A DNA stretch of 64,000 nucleotides from Verrucomicrobiaceae bacterium (GTDB taxonomy: Bacteria > Verrucomicrobiota > Verrucomicrobiia > Verrucomicrobiales > Verrucomicrobiaceae): NCBI GenBank assembly GCA_947507875.1, contig CANNQP010000002.1:124001-188000 (forward strand). Direction: 5' to 3'. Below the pieces are notes generated by a model. That model searched no databases. It was not told the origin of the DNA and worked only from the letters and a program-made list of their open reading frames with translations. Below are positions 25,669-34,017 of the stretch, in pieces; the stretch's first letter is position 1; every line of letters starts with the position of its first letter. A program made the position numbers and the translations under genes.

Positions 25669-26757
25669 ATGCCTTCCTCTGCTCTCGCCCGTGAAGAATT
25701 CGCACGCCACAAACAGACCAACGTCATGCTCGCCCGAGTCGCGGGCAGCCTGTATTGGATGAGCCGCTATCTAGAGCGCGCAGAAAACCAAGCTCGATTG
25801 ATTGATGTGAACCTCCAGCTTCTGCTGGACTTCGGTCATGTGACGGATGAGCAACTCAAAGCGCATTGGTTGCCCATTGTCCGCTCCTCAGGGGATGAGG
25901 AACAGTTCTTCCAACTCTACACGACGGCCGACAGCGAAAGTGTGATGGAGTTCATGACCTTCCGACTGGAAAATCCGAATTCCCTCATTTCCTGCATTTC
26001 CAACGCACGAGAAAACGCCCGCCAGGTGCGCGATCAAATCTCCAGCGAGATGTGGGAGGTGCTGAACGATGCCTACCACTACATCCAGGGACCTGGCGCG
26101 AAGAAAATTTGGCATGAAGGGGCCAGTGCATTTTACGATGAGATCAAGCGCTTCTCCCACCTGTTTCAAGGCATCACGGTCAGCACCTTCTCCCGCAGTG
26201 AAGGCTTTGAGTTCATCCAGTTTGGCAAATATCTGGAACGCGCGGATCAGATCACTCGACTGCTGGACATCAAGTATCACATCCTGTTGCCAAACGCAGC
26301 TGATGTCGGGGGGGCGGTGGACACCGCTCAATGGCATGCCGTGCTGCGCAGCGCCAGTGCCTTGGAGGCCTACCGTCGCTACTACGTTGCGGACGTGTTT
26401 TACAAGAAAGTGGTCGAGTTCCTGATCTTCGATGACAGCTTCCCTCGCACCCTGCGCTTCTGCGCTGAGGAGATGAACCACTTCATCGAGCTGATCACCA
26501 AAGCGGCCGATGAGAAAGATCAGATTGCGCCTGCGCTTGAGCGATTTGAAGCCTTCCTAGTTCGTCTTGCCACCCTGCATGTGGAGGACGTCTTCGGCCA
26601 GGGTCTGCATGAATTCCTAGATGAAGCTCAGGTGGAGATTGGCAACATCGGGGGACACCTTTACAGCACCTACATGTATTTTCCGCCCGTGGATCTTCAG
26701 GCCGAAATTCGCTTCCACCAGCAGCAAGAGCAACAGCAGCAAAACCAAGCCGCCTAG
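25669..26757 (+). CDS. Alpha-E domain protein (DUF403)
   Basis: A 362-residue, almost wholly helical protein. The alpha-E signature MLARVAGSLYWMSRYLERAENQARLIDVN starts at about residue 19, given here as MLARVAGSLYWMSRY and ERAENQARLIDV; a second copy of the same pattern occurs at FGKYLERADQITRLLDIKYH. Alpha-E proteins are found next to ATP-grasp ligases of the preceding family, and the pair is thought to form a peptide-synthesis or protein-modification module. The C-terminus is a glutamine tract (QQEQQQQNQ). Start ATG 25669 chosen because it precedes the conserved region by a short tail. No catalytic residues are known. Confidence 0.9.
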   Translation: MPSSALAREEFARHKQTNVMLARVAGSLYWMSRYLERAENQARLIDVNLQLLLDFGHVTDEQLKAHWLPIVRSSGDEEQFFQLYTTADSESVMEFMTFRLENPNSLISCISNARENARQVRDQISSEMWEVLNDAYHYIQGPGAKKIWHEGASAFYDEIKRFSHLFQGITVSTFSRSEGFEFIQFGKYLERADQITRLLDIKYHILLPNAADVGGAVDTAQWHAVLRSASALEAYRRYYVADVFYKKVVEFLIFDDSFPRTLRFCAEEMNHFIELITKAADEKDQIAPALERFEAFLVRLATLHVEDVFGQGLHEFLDEAQVEIGNIGGHLYSTYMYFPPVDLQAEIRFHQQQEQQQQNQAA

Positions 26758-26810
26758 AGCTCCTCAGCTTAAGGCGGCACTCGATTTCGCTTTCGGTTAG
26801 GCCACAGACC

Positions 26811-27965
26811 TCAGATGACAGGGCCTGCGGTCTCTTTCCACTTGTCGTGAAATTCACGATAAACGATCGGACTGATTTCGCTCGGCTTGATCTCACTGCG
26901 CCCGCCCCAGAACACGTTGGTGTATTCGAGAGGAATGCCGATGTCAGCCAAGTGCTTGTCGATGGCTGCCTTATGCGCCAGCACGGTGTCTTTGTCCGTA
27001 CCGTGGATCACCCCCATGATGTTCACGTTCGCGAAACGGTCACCACCTTCCCGCCAGTAGCAGTGCGTCATGATCGGATGGCGGCCAACTTCAGCTCCCG
27101 CGCGCTCTTCCATGCCCTTGGGCACCTTCCAGTGGAACAATGCATTGAAACGGGTGACGCGTACTCCACTGGCGCTGGGTTTCACATGCTCCAAGAAAGT
27201 GGAAAAGCGGCCGATGACGCCTTTTTCGTCCAGACGCTTGGCGACTTCACAGAACTTCTCCAAGCTGACTCCCGCGTCGCGAGCGCGTCCTGCCCAGGGC
27301 TCTGGCCCGATTTCTTCAGGCTTGAGGTCGCCCTTCAGGTGCAGCAACACATTCCATTCTTCGGCATCAAGATCCGCGATGTTGGTGGTCATCATCTTCG
27401 CAGGCTCATCCGCCTTTTCGCCTGGCTCCATGGTCTTGCGCCGAACATGACCAACGCCTAGAGCAAAGATGCCGTGTGCTTGCATGGTGTAGTAATCCTG
27501 CGCCCCAATCAGACGCTTCAACACATCACAATGGTCATGGATGTTTCGGTCCTGCGGCACCTTGAGGGTGGTCCAGAGGCGGAAATCACTGCCACTGACC
27601 TCACGATCCGTACTGCGCATGACCACGTGACCGCTGAAAGGGTCTTGTCTGAAAAGAAAATCAAAAGCAGCATCAAGCTTCTCGGTGGGCAGCTTCCAAG
27701 CGACAAGTGCGCCTTCGGCCAGCTTGTTTGCCAGCAACGTCTGCCGCACCCGCCGAATGACCCCTGCCTTAAGCATGGCCTGGATGCGCTGCACGACCGT
27801 GTCGAAATCGACGCCGCTTTCCTCCGCGATGAACTGAAAAGGATACTGGTGAAATCCCTTCACCCGATCCTCGCTGACCGCTAGAATGCGGGCGTTGATT
27901 TCATCCGTGTGTTCAGTGGGGATCGTGGCGTCAGGGCTCATGTGGAGGAAGGGGTCGGAAAGCAT
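26811..27965 (-). CDS. Two-domain Lrp/AsnC-like protein, related to siroheme decarboxylases AhbA/AhbB
   Basis: A 384-residue protein made of two similar halves, each a winged-helix plus an AsnC-type alpha/beta domain. First half: QYPFQFIAEESGVDFDTVVQRIQ and MLKAGVIRRVRQ. Second half: LEKFCEVAKRLDEKGVIGRFS and, downstream, PIMTHCYWREGGDRFANVNIM followed by GVIHGTDKD. The HCYWR...IHG pattern resembles AhbB/NirD-L siroheme decarboxylases, in which such domains catalyse decarboxylation rather than bind DNA. Normal AhbA and AhbB are separate chains; here both would be in one protein. No siroheme or heme genes are close. A DNA-binding regulator is the alternative. The start is 27965 or 27941; neither has a ribosome site. 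Confidence 0.75.
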   Translation of the reverse strand: MLSDPFLHMSPDATIPTEHTDEINARILAVSEDRVKGFHQYPFQFIAEESGVDFDTVVQRIQAMLKAGVIRRVRQTLLANKLAEGALVAWKLPTEKLDAAFDFLFRQDPFSGHVVMRSTDREVSGSDFRLWTTLKVPQDRNIHDHCDVLKRLIGAQDYYTMQAHGIFALGVGHVRRKTMEPGEKADEPAKMMTTNIADLDAEEWNVLLHLKGDLKPEEIGPEPWAGRARDAGVSLEKFCEVAKRLDEKGVIGRFSTFLEHVKPSASGVRVTRFNALFHWKVPKGMEERAGAEVGRHPIMTHCYWREGGDRFANVNIMGVIHGTDKDTVLAHKAAIDKHLADIGIPLEYTNVFWGGRSEIKPSEISPIVYREFHDKWKETAGPVI

Positions 27966-28044
27966 GGCAAACAGGGGACGCCACGCAAAGTGGGACTCTT
28001 AGCGCCTCCACCTGAAATGACAAGGCAGGGCTGGCTTTGCACAA

Positions 28045-28065
28045 ACCTAGCGACTTTCGCTAGGT
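28045..28065. promoter_or_regulatory. Perfect palindrome between the AsnC-like and CxxCH genes
   Basis: ACCTAGCGA (28045-28053), spacer CTT, and TCGCTAGGT (28057-28065) form a 9-bp perfect inverted repeat. It sits in the divergent spacer, about 80 nt from the minus-strand start and 95 nt from the plus-strand start. It looks like an operator, possibly for the neighbouring winged-helix protein, though a transcribed hairpin is also possible. Confidence 0.5.
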
Positions 28066-28159
28066 CTATGCCTCGATTCAATCCCAAGGCACGCGCAATG
28101 GATGCCAATGCGCATGCACAAGACAAGCCGAGACGGCCACGTAGTCCTCCTACCTTTCC

Positions 28160-29449
28160 ATGAGTCGATGCCTTTTGATAGTCCTTGCGACCACCCTGAT
28201 CGCCCTCCCTGCCCCAGCAGAAGATCACGACTATGAAAAGGCACCCATCCTCTACTCCCGCACAACAGCGAAAGATGCAGCCCATGCCCTAGGAGAACGG
28301 CTTCGCCGAGGGGAGATCAAGATCAACCGTCACGATGCCTGGACCGTGCTCCAATCCGTGCTGAAGGAGCTAGGCATTCCGTTTGAATCTCAAGTCATGG
28401 TCTTTTCCAAGACCAGCAAGCAGAATGATCTCATCGGCCCGCAGAGCCCCCGCGTCATTTATTTCTCCGACAATGCCTACGTCGGCTACTCGGTCGGCGG
28501 CTCGCTGGAAATCTCTGCCATTGATCCACGCTTGGGTCCGATTTTTTATCTGCTGGATCCGCATGTCGAAGCCACTCACCCCCTCACCTTTCATCGCGAC
28601 GAAAGCTGCCTGAACTGCCATGGCGGCACCTTCACCCCTGGAGTTCCTGGCGTGCTTGTTCGCTCCGTGTTTCCTGGCCCAGAAGGGCATCCCCTCATGA
28701 GCCAGGGAAGCACCGTTGTGGACACGACCACCGCCTTTTCAGCCCGATGGGGAGGTTGGTATGTGACCGGGTCGCATGGCACACATCGGCACCGAGGCAA
28801 TGTCACTGCGATCGAACGCCCGGACCAATCCTACGAGATGCCCTTCGAAAAAGGAGCCAACGTCAGCGATCTCAGCGCCTTCTTTGACACCTCACGCTAC
28901 CCTCGAAGCCGAAGCGACATCGTTGCCCTCATGACACTGGAGCATCAGACCTCCGTGCAAAACATCCTCACCCGAGCCAACCACAGCGCCCTGCGCGCCA
29001 TGCACATGCAGACCTGCCTGCAAAAGGAGTTAGGTGAGCCTGTGCAAAATCAGCCCATCGGCAGCGCACGGCGCATCATCGACCACGGGGCGGAAGACGT
29101 GCTGCGTGCGCTTCTGTTTCATGAAGAAGCCGCTTTGCCCGAGGGCGGCATCGAAGGGGCGGAAGATTTTCAGACCGCCTTCGCAAGTCAGGCACGGCGC
29201 TCGTCCGACGGCCGTTCGCTGAAGGACTTCCAACTTCGCACACGATTGTTCAAGTATCGCTGCAGCTACATGATTCATGGGCTCACCTTTCAGCATCTTG
29301 AGCCTCATTTGAAGCAAACCGTCCTCTCCCAACTGGAGCGTATCCTGATGGAAGAAAAGATCACGCCGACCTTTGCCAACCTTGGGAAAGCGGAGCGCGG
29401 ACACATCTTGCGCATCCTCCAAGACACCGGCATTCTTGCATGCCCTTGA
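28160..29449 (+). CDS. Exported single-CxxCH protein of unknown family
   Basis: A 429-residue protein with a signal peptide ending near residue 20 (ALPAPA) and one c-type heme motif, ESCLNCHGG (C150, C153, H154). Around it are conserved-looking stretches IYFSDNAYVGYSVGG, PLTFHRDESC and GVLVRSVFPG, and later WYVTGSHGTHRHRGN, which has several histidines that could be distal heme or metal ligands. The C-terminal 150 residues are helical, with no recognisable domain. This is probably a periplasmic monoheme cytochrome. I do not recognise the family. It is transcribed away from the AsnC/siroheme-decarboxylase-like gene, across a spacer with a perfect palindrome, so the two may be co-regulated. Confidence 0.85.
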   Translation: MSRCLLIVLATTLIALPAPAEDHDYEKAPILYSRTTAKDAAHALGERLRRGEIKINRHDAWTVLQSVLKELGIPFESQVMVFSKTSKQNDLIGPQSPRVIYFSDNAYVGYSVGGSLEISAIDPRLGPIFYLLDPHVEATHPLTFHRDESCLNCHGGTFTPGVPGVLVRSVFPGPEGHPLMSQGSTVVDTTTAFSARWGGWYVTGSHGTHRHRGNVTAIERPDQSYEMPFEKGANVSDLSAFFDTSRYPRSRSDIVALMTLEHQTSVQNILTRANHSALRAMHMQTCLQKELGEPVQNQPIGSARRIIDHGAEDVLRALLFHEEAALPEGGIEGAEDFQTAFASQARRSSDGRSLKDFQLRTRLFKYRCSYMIHGLTFQHLEPHLKQTVLSQLERILMEEKITPTFANLGKAERGHILRILQDTGILACP

Positions 29450-29471
29450 TGGCCCTCGCGTCCGCTCAAAG

Positions 29472-29900
29472 CTATAGGCATTTCACACTCCGCAGCTGGA
29501 TGTCGAGCGCGCGCCCCGAGAGCTGCACCTCCACCAGAGCCAAGGAAAGAGAGGCAAGCATCAGCCCTAGGCTGGCCACAAAAGCCGCCTTGCCGCCCAA
29601 CTGCCAGTTGAGGAAAATCAGCGCCATGCTGACCACGCACAGCATCATGCTCAGCACGCCCAGGCTTTGCATGTGCTTGATGATGCCAATGCGCCGGCGC
29701 AGGTTCTGAATCTGGGGCAGCAGCACCGGTTCCTGAGACGCCGCCCAGTCCGCTTGAAGTTTCCTCACCACACTCGCTAGCCCAAGAAATCGATTCGTGT
29801 AGGCCAGCATCAGCAGCGACAGCGCCGGAAAAAGCAGCGAGGGCGTGGAAAGCGGAATCTCAGGCAGCGACATGCTCTCTTTGTCGCCTGAAATCGCCAT
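29472..29900 (-). CDS. DUF2721 membrane protein
   Basis: A 142-residue protein with three predicted membrane helices (about residues 18-38, 78-98 and 105-127) matching DUF2721: SLLFPALSLLMLAYTNRFLGLASVVRKL, given as LLFPALSLLMLAYTNRFL, and the cytoplasmic basic segment LLPQIQNLRRRIGIIKH. The function of the family is unknown. Translation may begin at 29900 or at the internal ATG at 29873 (MSLPEIPLSTPS), which has fewer hydrophilic leader residues. It converges with the CxxCH gene, 22 nt apart. Confidence 0.8.
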   Translation of the reverse strand: MAISGDKESMSLPEIPLSTPSLLFPALSLLMLAYTNRFLGLASVVRKLQADWAASQEPVLLPQIQNLRRRIGIIKHMQSLGVLSMMLCVVSMALIFLNWQLGGKAAFVASLGLMLASLSLALVEVQLSGRALDIQLRSVKCL

Positions 29901-30074
29901 TCGTCACCCTCATTTCTGCATGATCCATGCCTCCGCTCACAACCTGAAAGACGCGATGGATCTCGTGGCCGATCATCCACCCTTCAGGGGCGCTCTGCGC
30001 ATGAGAATGGCTGATGCCTGAATCACACCATCTGTAAACCCAGCTTGCGGTAAAGCCTCATGACTTCCGTCAAG

Positions 30075-30539
30075 TCATCGGCTGTGTCTGATGCAGCGCT
30101 TCGGTATTAAAATCGCAGCGACACCCACGCCTGCAAACAGCATACCGATCCCTACTACGATCAAACTCGCCGATTGAATCCCAGGCTCAAGCAGAGCCAA
30201 GAATGGGTCTGAACCACAGTAATGAACCGTTACGGATTTACCCGCCGGATACTTTTCCACGAGTTGCGTTGGAAGGACTGGGTTTCCTGTGTTGATGTTT
30301 CCAAACCGAATGCGCTGACAGGTGAAACTCTCTGCATTCACGGCATAGGCATAATTGACTTCGGCGCTGTAAACGAGCCCGCCTCTTTTTCCTCGCTCCG
30401 ATTTGACCTGAGACGACAGAACCCTTCCTTCAACAGTTGGCCAATATGAACTGGCAACTCCTCTATAAAGAGAGCGCCCTCCAAAAAACAAAAAGAGAAG
30501 CCCAACGGCGATGAAAAGGCTGGCGGCGAACGGCCTCAT
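30075..30539 (-). CDS. DUF3592 membrane protein
   Basis: A 154-residue protein with an N-terminal helix (about 5-23, LFIAVGLLFLFFGGRSLYRG) and a C-terminal helix (about 122-145), flanking an extracytoplasmic beta-rich segment: SYWPTVEGRVLSSQV, VNYAYAVNAESFTCQRIRFG, VEKYPAGKSVTVHYCGSDP. The W-P-x-x-x-G-x-V and YPAGKSVTVHY motifs are diagnostic of DUF3592. Function unknown. The gene stands alone, with about 170 nt on either side lacking a convincing gene; a short frame near 30010-30090 ending LTEVMRLYRKLGLQMV may be a remnant but is too short to call. Confidence 0.85.
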   Translation of the reverse strand: MRPFAASLFIAVGLLFLFFGGRSLYRGVASSYWPTVEGRVLSSQVKSERGKRGGLVYSAEVNYAYAVNAESFTCQRIRFGNINTGNPVLPTQLVEKYPAGKSVTVHYCGSDPFLALLEPGIQSASLIVVGIGMLFAGVGVAAILIPKRCIRHSR

Positions 30540-30655
30540 ATCGTGGGCTCAAGAGGTAGGGAATTTCTATCTGTCAGAATGGTACCATCCCAAGGGCTTG
30601 CGACGATGGATCATGCCAAGATGCAGGTCAGGGCATTGCTTTTCCCGCTTCGCTC

Positions 30656-32629
30656 TTAAATCACCCGATCATTCCCGCCATCCACCGGAATCTGAGCGCC
30701 GGTGACTTTGGCAAACAACGGCGATGCCATCGCGGCGACCATGTTGCCGATGTCTTTGGAGCGGATCTCGACCTTCATGAGGTTCTTGGTCTTGTATTCC
30801 TCGACGGTCATGTTGTAGCGGGCGGCGCTCTTGGCGAGGGCTTCAGGGGTCCACAGCTTGGTGTCGAAGACGGCGTCGGGGTGCACGATGTTGACGCGGA
30901 TCTTCCACGGGGCGAGCTCGAGGGCGGCGACGCGGCAGAGCTGCGTGAGGGCGGCCTTGGAGCAGGAGTAGGCGCTGGCGCCGGGGCCGGGGGCTTTGAA
31001 GTTGCGGCTGCCGACGAAGATGATGCTGCCATCGACGCTGTGCTTCACATACGGGATGACCTTGTTCATCAACTTTTGATGGCTGGTGAGGTTGATCATG
31101 AGCGTGCGATCCCAATCGATCTGCGCCATGACGTCGAGCGGGTCGTTCTTCGGGAAGATGCCGGCGTTGCTGACGACGATGTCGATGCCGCCGAACTCGC
31201 GCACGGTGAAGTCGATGGCGTCCTGCACGGGCTGATCCTCGGTGAGGTTCACGACGATGCCGATGGCCCCGATCTTCTTCATGATGTCGGGGATTTCCTT
31301 GTCGATGTCGAGACCGACGACCTGCGCGCCCTGTTCGGCGAGGGACTCCGCGATGGCGAAGCCGATGCCAGCGGCGCAACCGGTGACGAGCGCCACCTTG
31401 CCCTGATGCACCTTGCGGGCGGGGCCTTTGCGAAGCTTGGCCTGCTCGAGGTCCCAGTATTCGATGTCGAAGATGTCTTTTTCGCTGAGCGGTGCCCAAC
31501 CGCCAGTGCGCTCGCCGAGCGCGACGGTCGCTGCGGTGCTTTCCGCGATGTCGGCAACGATTTTGGCGTCCTTCAAGGTATCGCCAAAGCTGACGATGCC
31601 GTTGCCGGGCCACACGGCGAAGCGCGGGGCGGCATCGAGCATGGTCTGTGTGCTCGCGTGGGCTTTGAAGTAGCTTTCGTAATTCGAAGCGAAGGTTTGC
31701 ACGCTGGCGGCGTGGTCATCACCGAGCACGACCGGGATGCGCTTCGTGCGGATGCTGTGATCCGGGGTCAAGGGACCGCGGGTGGCGCAGTCGGCGATGT
31801 TGGGCAGAGTGCCGTAGCTCAAAGCAGCCTCGCTGGTGCTGAGGCGGGCGATTTGTGGGAAACCGCGGGTCTTGGAGACCAGTTGGCGGAGCTTGGCGAG
31901 GGCGAGGAGGTCGGTTTTGACCTCCGTGCGGGCAGGAGTGCCCGCATCACTTTTCTTGGCGAGATACTCCTCCGCCTTGGTGACGAGTTCGATGTGCTTT
32001 TCGTAGCTAGCCTTGGCGTCGTCGGCGAAGGTGAAGAGGCCGTGTTTGAGGAGGACGATGCCTTCGATGCCTTCTTTTCGCAGATCGGTCTTCTGGAGCA
32101 CGTCGAAGACCTGTTTGGCCAAAACGAAGCCGGGCATCACGTAGGGCAGCACGAGCACTTTGGCACCGAAAAGCTCCTTCGTGCGGGCTTCGCCGTCTAG
32201 GGCGCAGGTCAGGGCGGAGATGGCATTCGCGTGGCTGTGATCGACGAATTTGAAGGGTAGGATGGCGTGCAGGATGGCCTCGATGCTGGCGGCGGGCGCA
32301 TTGGGATTCGTCATCGCGGCGCGTTGCTGCAGGACCATGTCCTCATCGGTCATGGTGGGCAGTTTCGCCATCTTGAGCAGCGCCTCCAGGCGCACGGGGG
32401 CAAAGCCGGCCCGCTCGATGGTGGCGAGATCCCAGCCGCTGCCCTTCACGTAACAAATGTCCACGGCATCGCCGAAGTAGTCCTTCTCGGTGACTTTGAC
32501 GGAGGTGTTGCCCCCGCCATGGAGCACGAGTTCCGGGTTCCGGCCAAGCAGGCGGCTCATGTAGACGCGCTGTCCGAGGGCGTCGGTTCCGAAAGTGGCG
32601 GCTTCAGTGTCGTTCCAGAGGCTATGCAT
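30656..32629 (-). CDS. Bifunctional class II aldolase / short-chain dehydrogenase, rhamnulose-1-phosphate aldolase type
   Basis: A 657-residue fusion. Residues 1 to about 350 are a class II aldolase with HGGGNTSVK and the metal-site HSHANAISAL. Residues about 390-657 are an SDR domain: KVALVTGCAAGIGFAIAESL (TGxxxGIG), NAGIFPKNDPL (NAG) and the catalytic YSCSK near the end. This architecture is that of rhamnulose-1-phosphate aldolase/L-lactaldehyde dehydrogenase proteins, which cleave rhamnulose-1-phosphate and oxidise lactaldehyde. No rhamnose isomerase or kinase gene is adjacent, so the sugar is uncertain. Start ATG 32629 gives MHSLWND, the usual beginning. Confidence 0.9.
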   Translation of the reverse strand: MHSLWNDTEAATFGTDALGQRVYMSRLLGRNPELVLHGGGNTSVKVTEKDYFGDAVDICYVKGSGWDLATIERAGFAPVRLEALLKMAKLPTMTDEDMVLQQRAAMTNPNAPAASIEAILHAILPFKFVDHSHANAISALTCALDGEARTKELFGAKVLVLPYVMPGFVLAKQVFDVLQKTDLRKEGIEGIVLLKHGLFTFADDAKASYEKHIELVTKAEEYLAKKSDAGTPARTEVKTDLLALAKLRQLVSKTRGFPQIARLSTSEAALSYGTLPNIADCATRGPLTPDHSIRTKRIPVVLGDDHAASVQTFASNYESYFKAHASTQTMLDAAPRFAVWPGNGIVSFGDTLKDAKIVADIAESTAATVALGERTGGWAPLSEKDIFDIEYWDLEQAKLRKGPARKVHQGKVALVTGCAAGIGFAIAESLAEQGAQVVGLDIDKEIPDIMKKIGAIGIVVNLTEDQPVQDAIDFTVREFGGIDIVVSNAGIFPKNDPLDVMAQIDWDRTLMINLTSHQKLMNKVIPYVKHSVDGSIIFVGSRNFKAPGPGASAYSCSKAALTQLCRVAALELAPWKIRVNIVHPDAVFDTKLWTPEALAKSAARYNMTVEEYKTKNLMKVEIRSKDIGNMVAAMASPLFAKVTGAQIPVDGGNDRVI

Positions 32630-32744
32630 GGTCAGGGGAGAGTCGTCAGACTTGCGGGAGGCACAGCCAGAAGTCAAGAACCCACACCTCAAGGTGTCCG
32701 CGAAACGCGGATGCTCAGCTCCCAAGTTCACTGTTTCCAAAGAC

Positions 32745-33740
32745 TCAGCAAATGCCAAGCGCCTTGGCCACGACCACATCGGCGGTTGGCAGTTGGATGG
32801 CCTCCAAGGGCGGGCTGTAGATCGCCGGCGCGTCCAGGCTGCAAACCCGCTGCACGGGTGCATCGAGCTCATCAAAAATGCGCTCCTGAATCATGTAGGC
32901 AATCTGGGCTCCGATGCCGCAGTAGGGCTTGTTTTCCTCCACGTAAACCGCGCGGTGAGTCTTCGCCACGGAGTTCAGGATGGTTTCCTCATCCAGCGGG
33001 CGGATGGTGCGCAAGTCCACGACTTCCGCATGGATACCATGTTCCTCTTCGAGAATGCGAGCGGCCTCCAGGCAGGTGATCACGGCTTTGCCATGGGCAA
33101 TGAGGCTAATGTCAGTACCTTCGCGCTTCACATCGGCCAAACCGAGCGGGATGAAAAGCTCCCCATTGGGTAGTTCATCATTGGAGGGCACTTCCCATTC
33201 TTCACCGTAGAGCTTCGTGCTCTCCATGAACATGACGGGGTCATTGTCACGGATCGCGGCCTTCATGAGACCCTTGGCGTCATAGGCATTGCTCGGGCAC
33301 ACGCACTTCATGCCAGGGAAGTTTGCCATGATGTTCTCCGGCGTGTGGGAGTGGGTCGCACCGACGCTCGTGCCGCCATTCGCAGGCCCACGGATGACAA
33401 TGGGGCAATTGATCTTCCCTCCAGACATGTAGCGCACCATGGCCCCGTTGTTCACGATCTGATCCCAGGCGACGGTGTAGAAGCTCCAGAACATCAGCTC
33501 CATGACCGGGCGCACACCGAGCATCGAAGCACCGATGCCCATGCCGATGAATCCAGCCTCGCTGATCGGAGTGTCCACGAGGCGCTTGTCCCCCCATTTG
33601 TCCCACAGCCCCTGGGTGACCTTGTAGGCGCCATTGTATTGAGCTACTTCCTCGCCCATCACCACGACCATTGGATCGCGGGCGATCTCTTCGTCTAGGG
33701 CTTCACGGACAGCGTCGCGGTAGGTAATTCGGCGTGGCAT
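32745..33740 (-). CDS. pdhB: Pyruvate dehydrogenase E1 beta subunit
   Basis: A 331-residue protein of the transketolase-like E1 beta family, beginning MPRRITYRDAVREALDEEI at the ATG at 33740, which matches the usual start and length. Motifs: MGEEVAQYNGAYKVT, DTPISEAGFIGMGIGAS, WDQIVNNGAMVRYMSGG and, in the C-terminal domain, VVDLRTIRPLDEETI. E1 beta binds thiamine diphosphate at the interface with E1 alpha and, with E2 and E3, converts pyruvate to acetyl-CoA. E1 alpha and E2 genes are not next to it. The 115-nt spacer to the aldolase gene holds nothing obvious. Confidence 0.92.
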   Translation of the reverse strand: MPRRITYRDAVREALDEEIARDPMVVVMGEEVAQYNGAYKVTQGLWDKWGDKRLVDTPISEAGFIGMGIGASMLGVRPVMELMFWSFYTVAWDQIVNNGAMVRYMSGGKINCPIVIRGPANGGTSVGATHSHTPENIMANFPGMKCVCPSNAYDAKGLMKAAIRDNDPVMFMESTKLYGEEWEVPSNDELPNGELFIPLGLADVKREGTDISLIAHGKAVITCLEAARILEEEHGIHAEVVDLRTIRPLDEETILNSVAKTHRAVYVEENKPYCGIGAQIAYMIQERIFDELDAPVQRVCSLDAPAIYSPPLEAIQLPTADVVVAKALGIC

Positions 33741-34017
33741 CGGAATTCGTTTTGGGGGGAAATTAGAGCCCATTTCATCGACGGCGCAGGCGTCAGAGTC
33801 AAGAGCGGGAAACTCCCCCAGGCTGCTTCTGGGCCCCCTTGAAGCGCGCCGGATCAACAAGTTGAACACAAACCGATCCATTTCCACCAGAAGGGCACGT
33901 GTTGTCAGCCCAAAAGAAAGGTTGCAGATTGGCTTTCGTACTTGCTAGCCTTCCCTTTCTGCTGGGTTTTTGCCGACGCAGCTCGTTTTATCTTTCACAG
34001 GAAAAATCACATCCTCC
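33741..34017. other. Divergent spacer between pdhB and the Gfo/Idh gene
   Basis: A 277-nt stretch with no gene. On the plus strand, TTGCAG, an 18-nt spacer and TAGCCT near 33926-33955 could be a weak promoter for the Gfo/Idh gene; TAGCCT is also the -10 proposed for the cysJ-like gene. Nothing else stands out. Confidence 0.3.

Noticed and set aside
29920..30018. Short plus-strand frame (32 codons) in the DUF2721-DUF3592 gap
   Set aside because: Too short, no ribosome site and no recognisable product.
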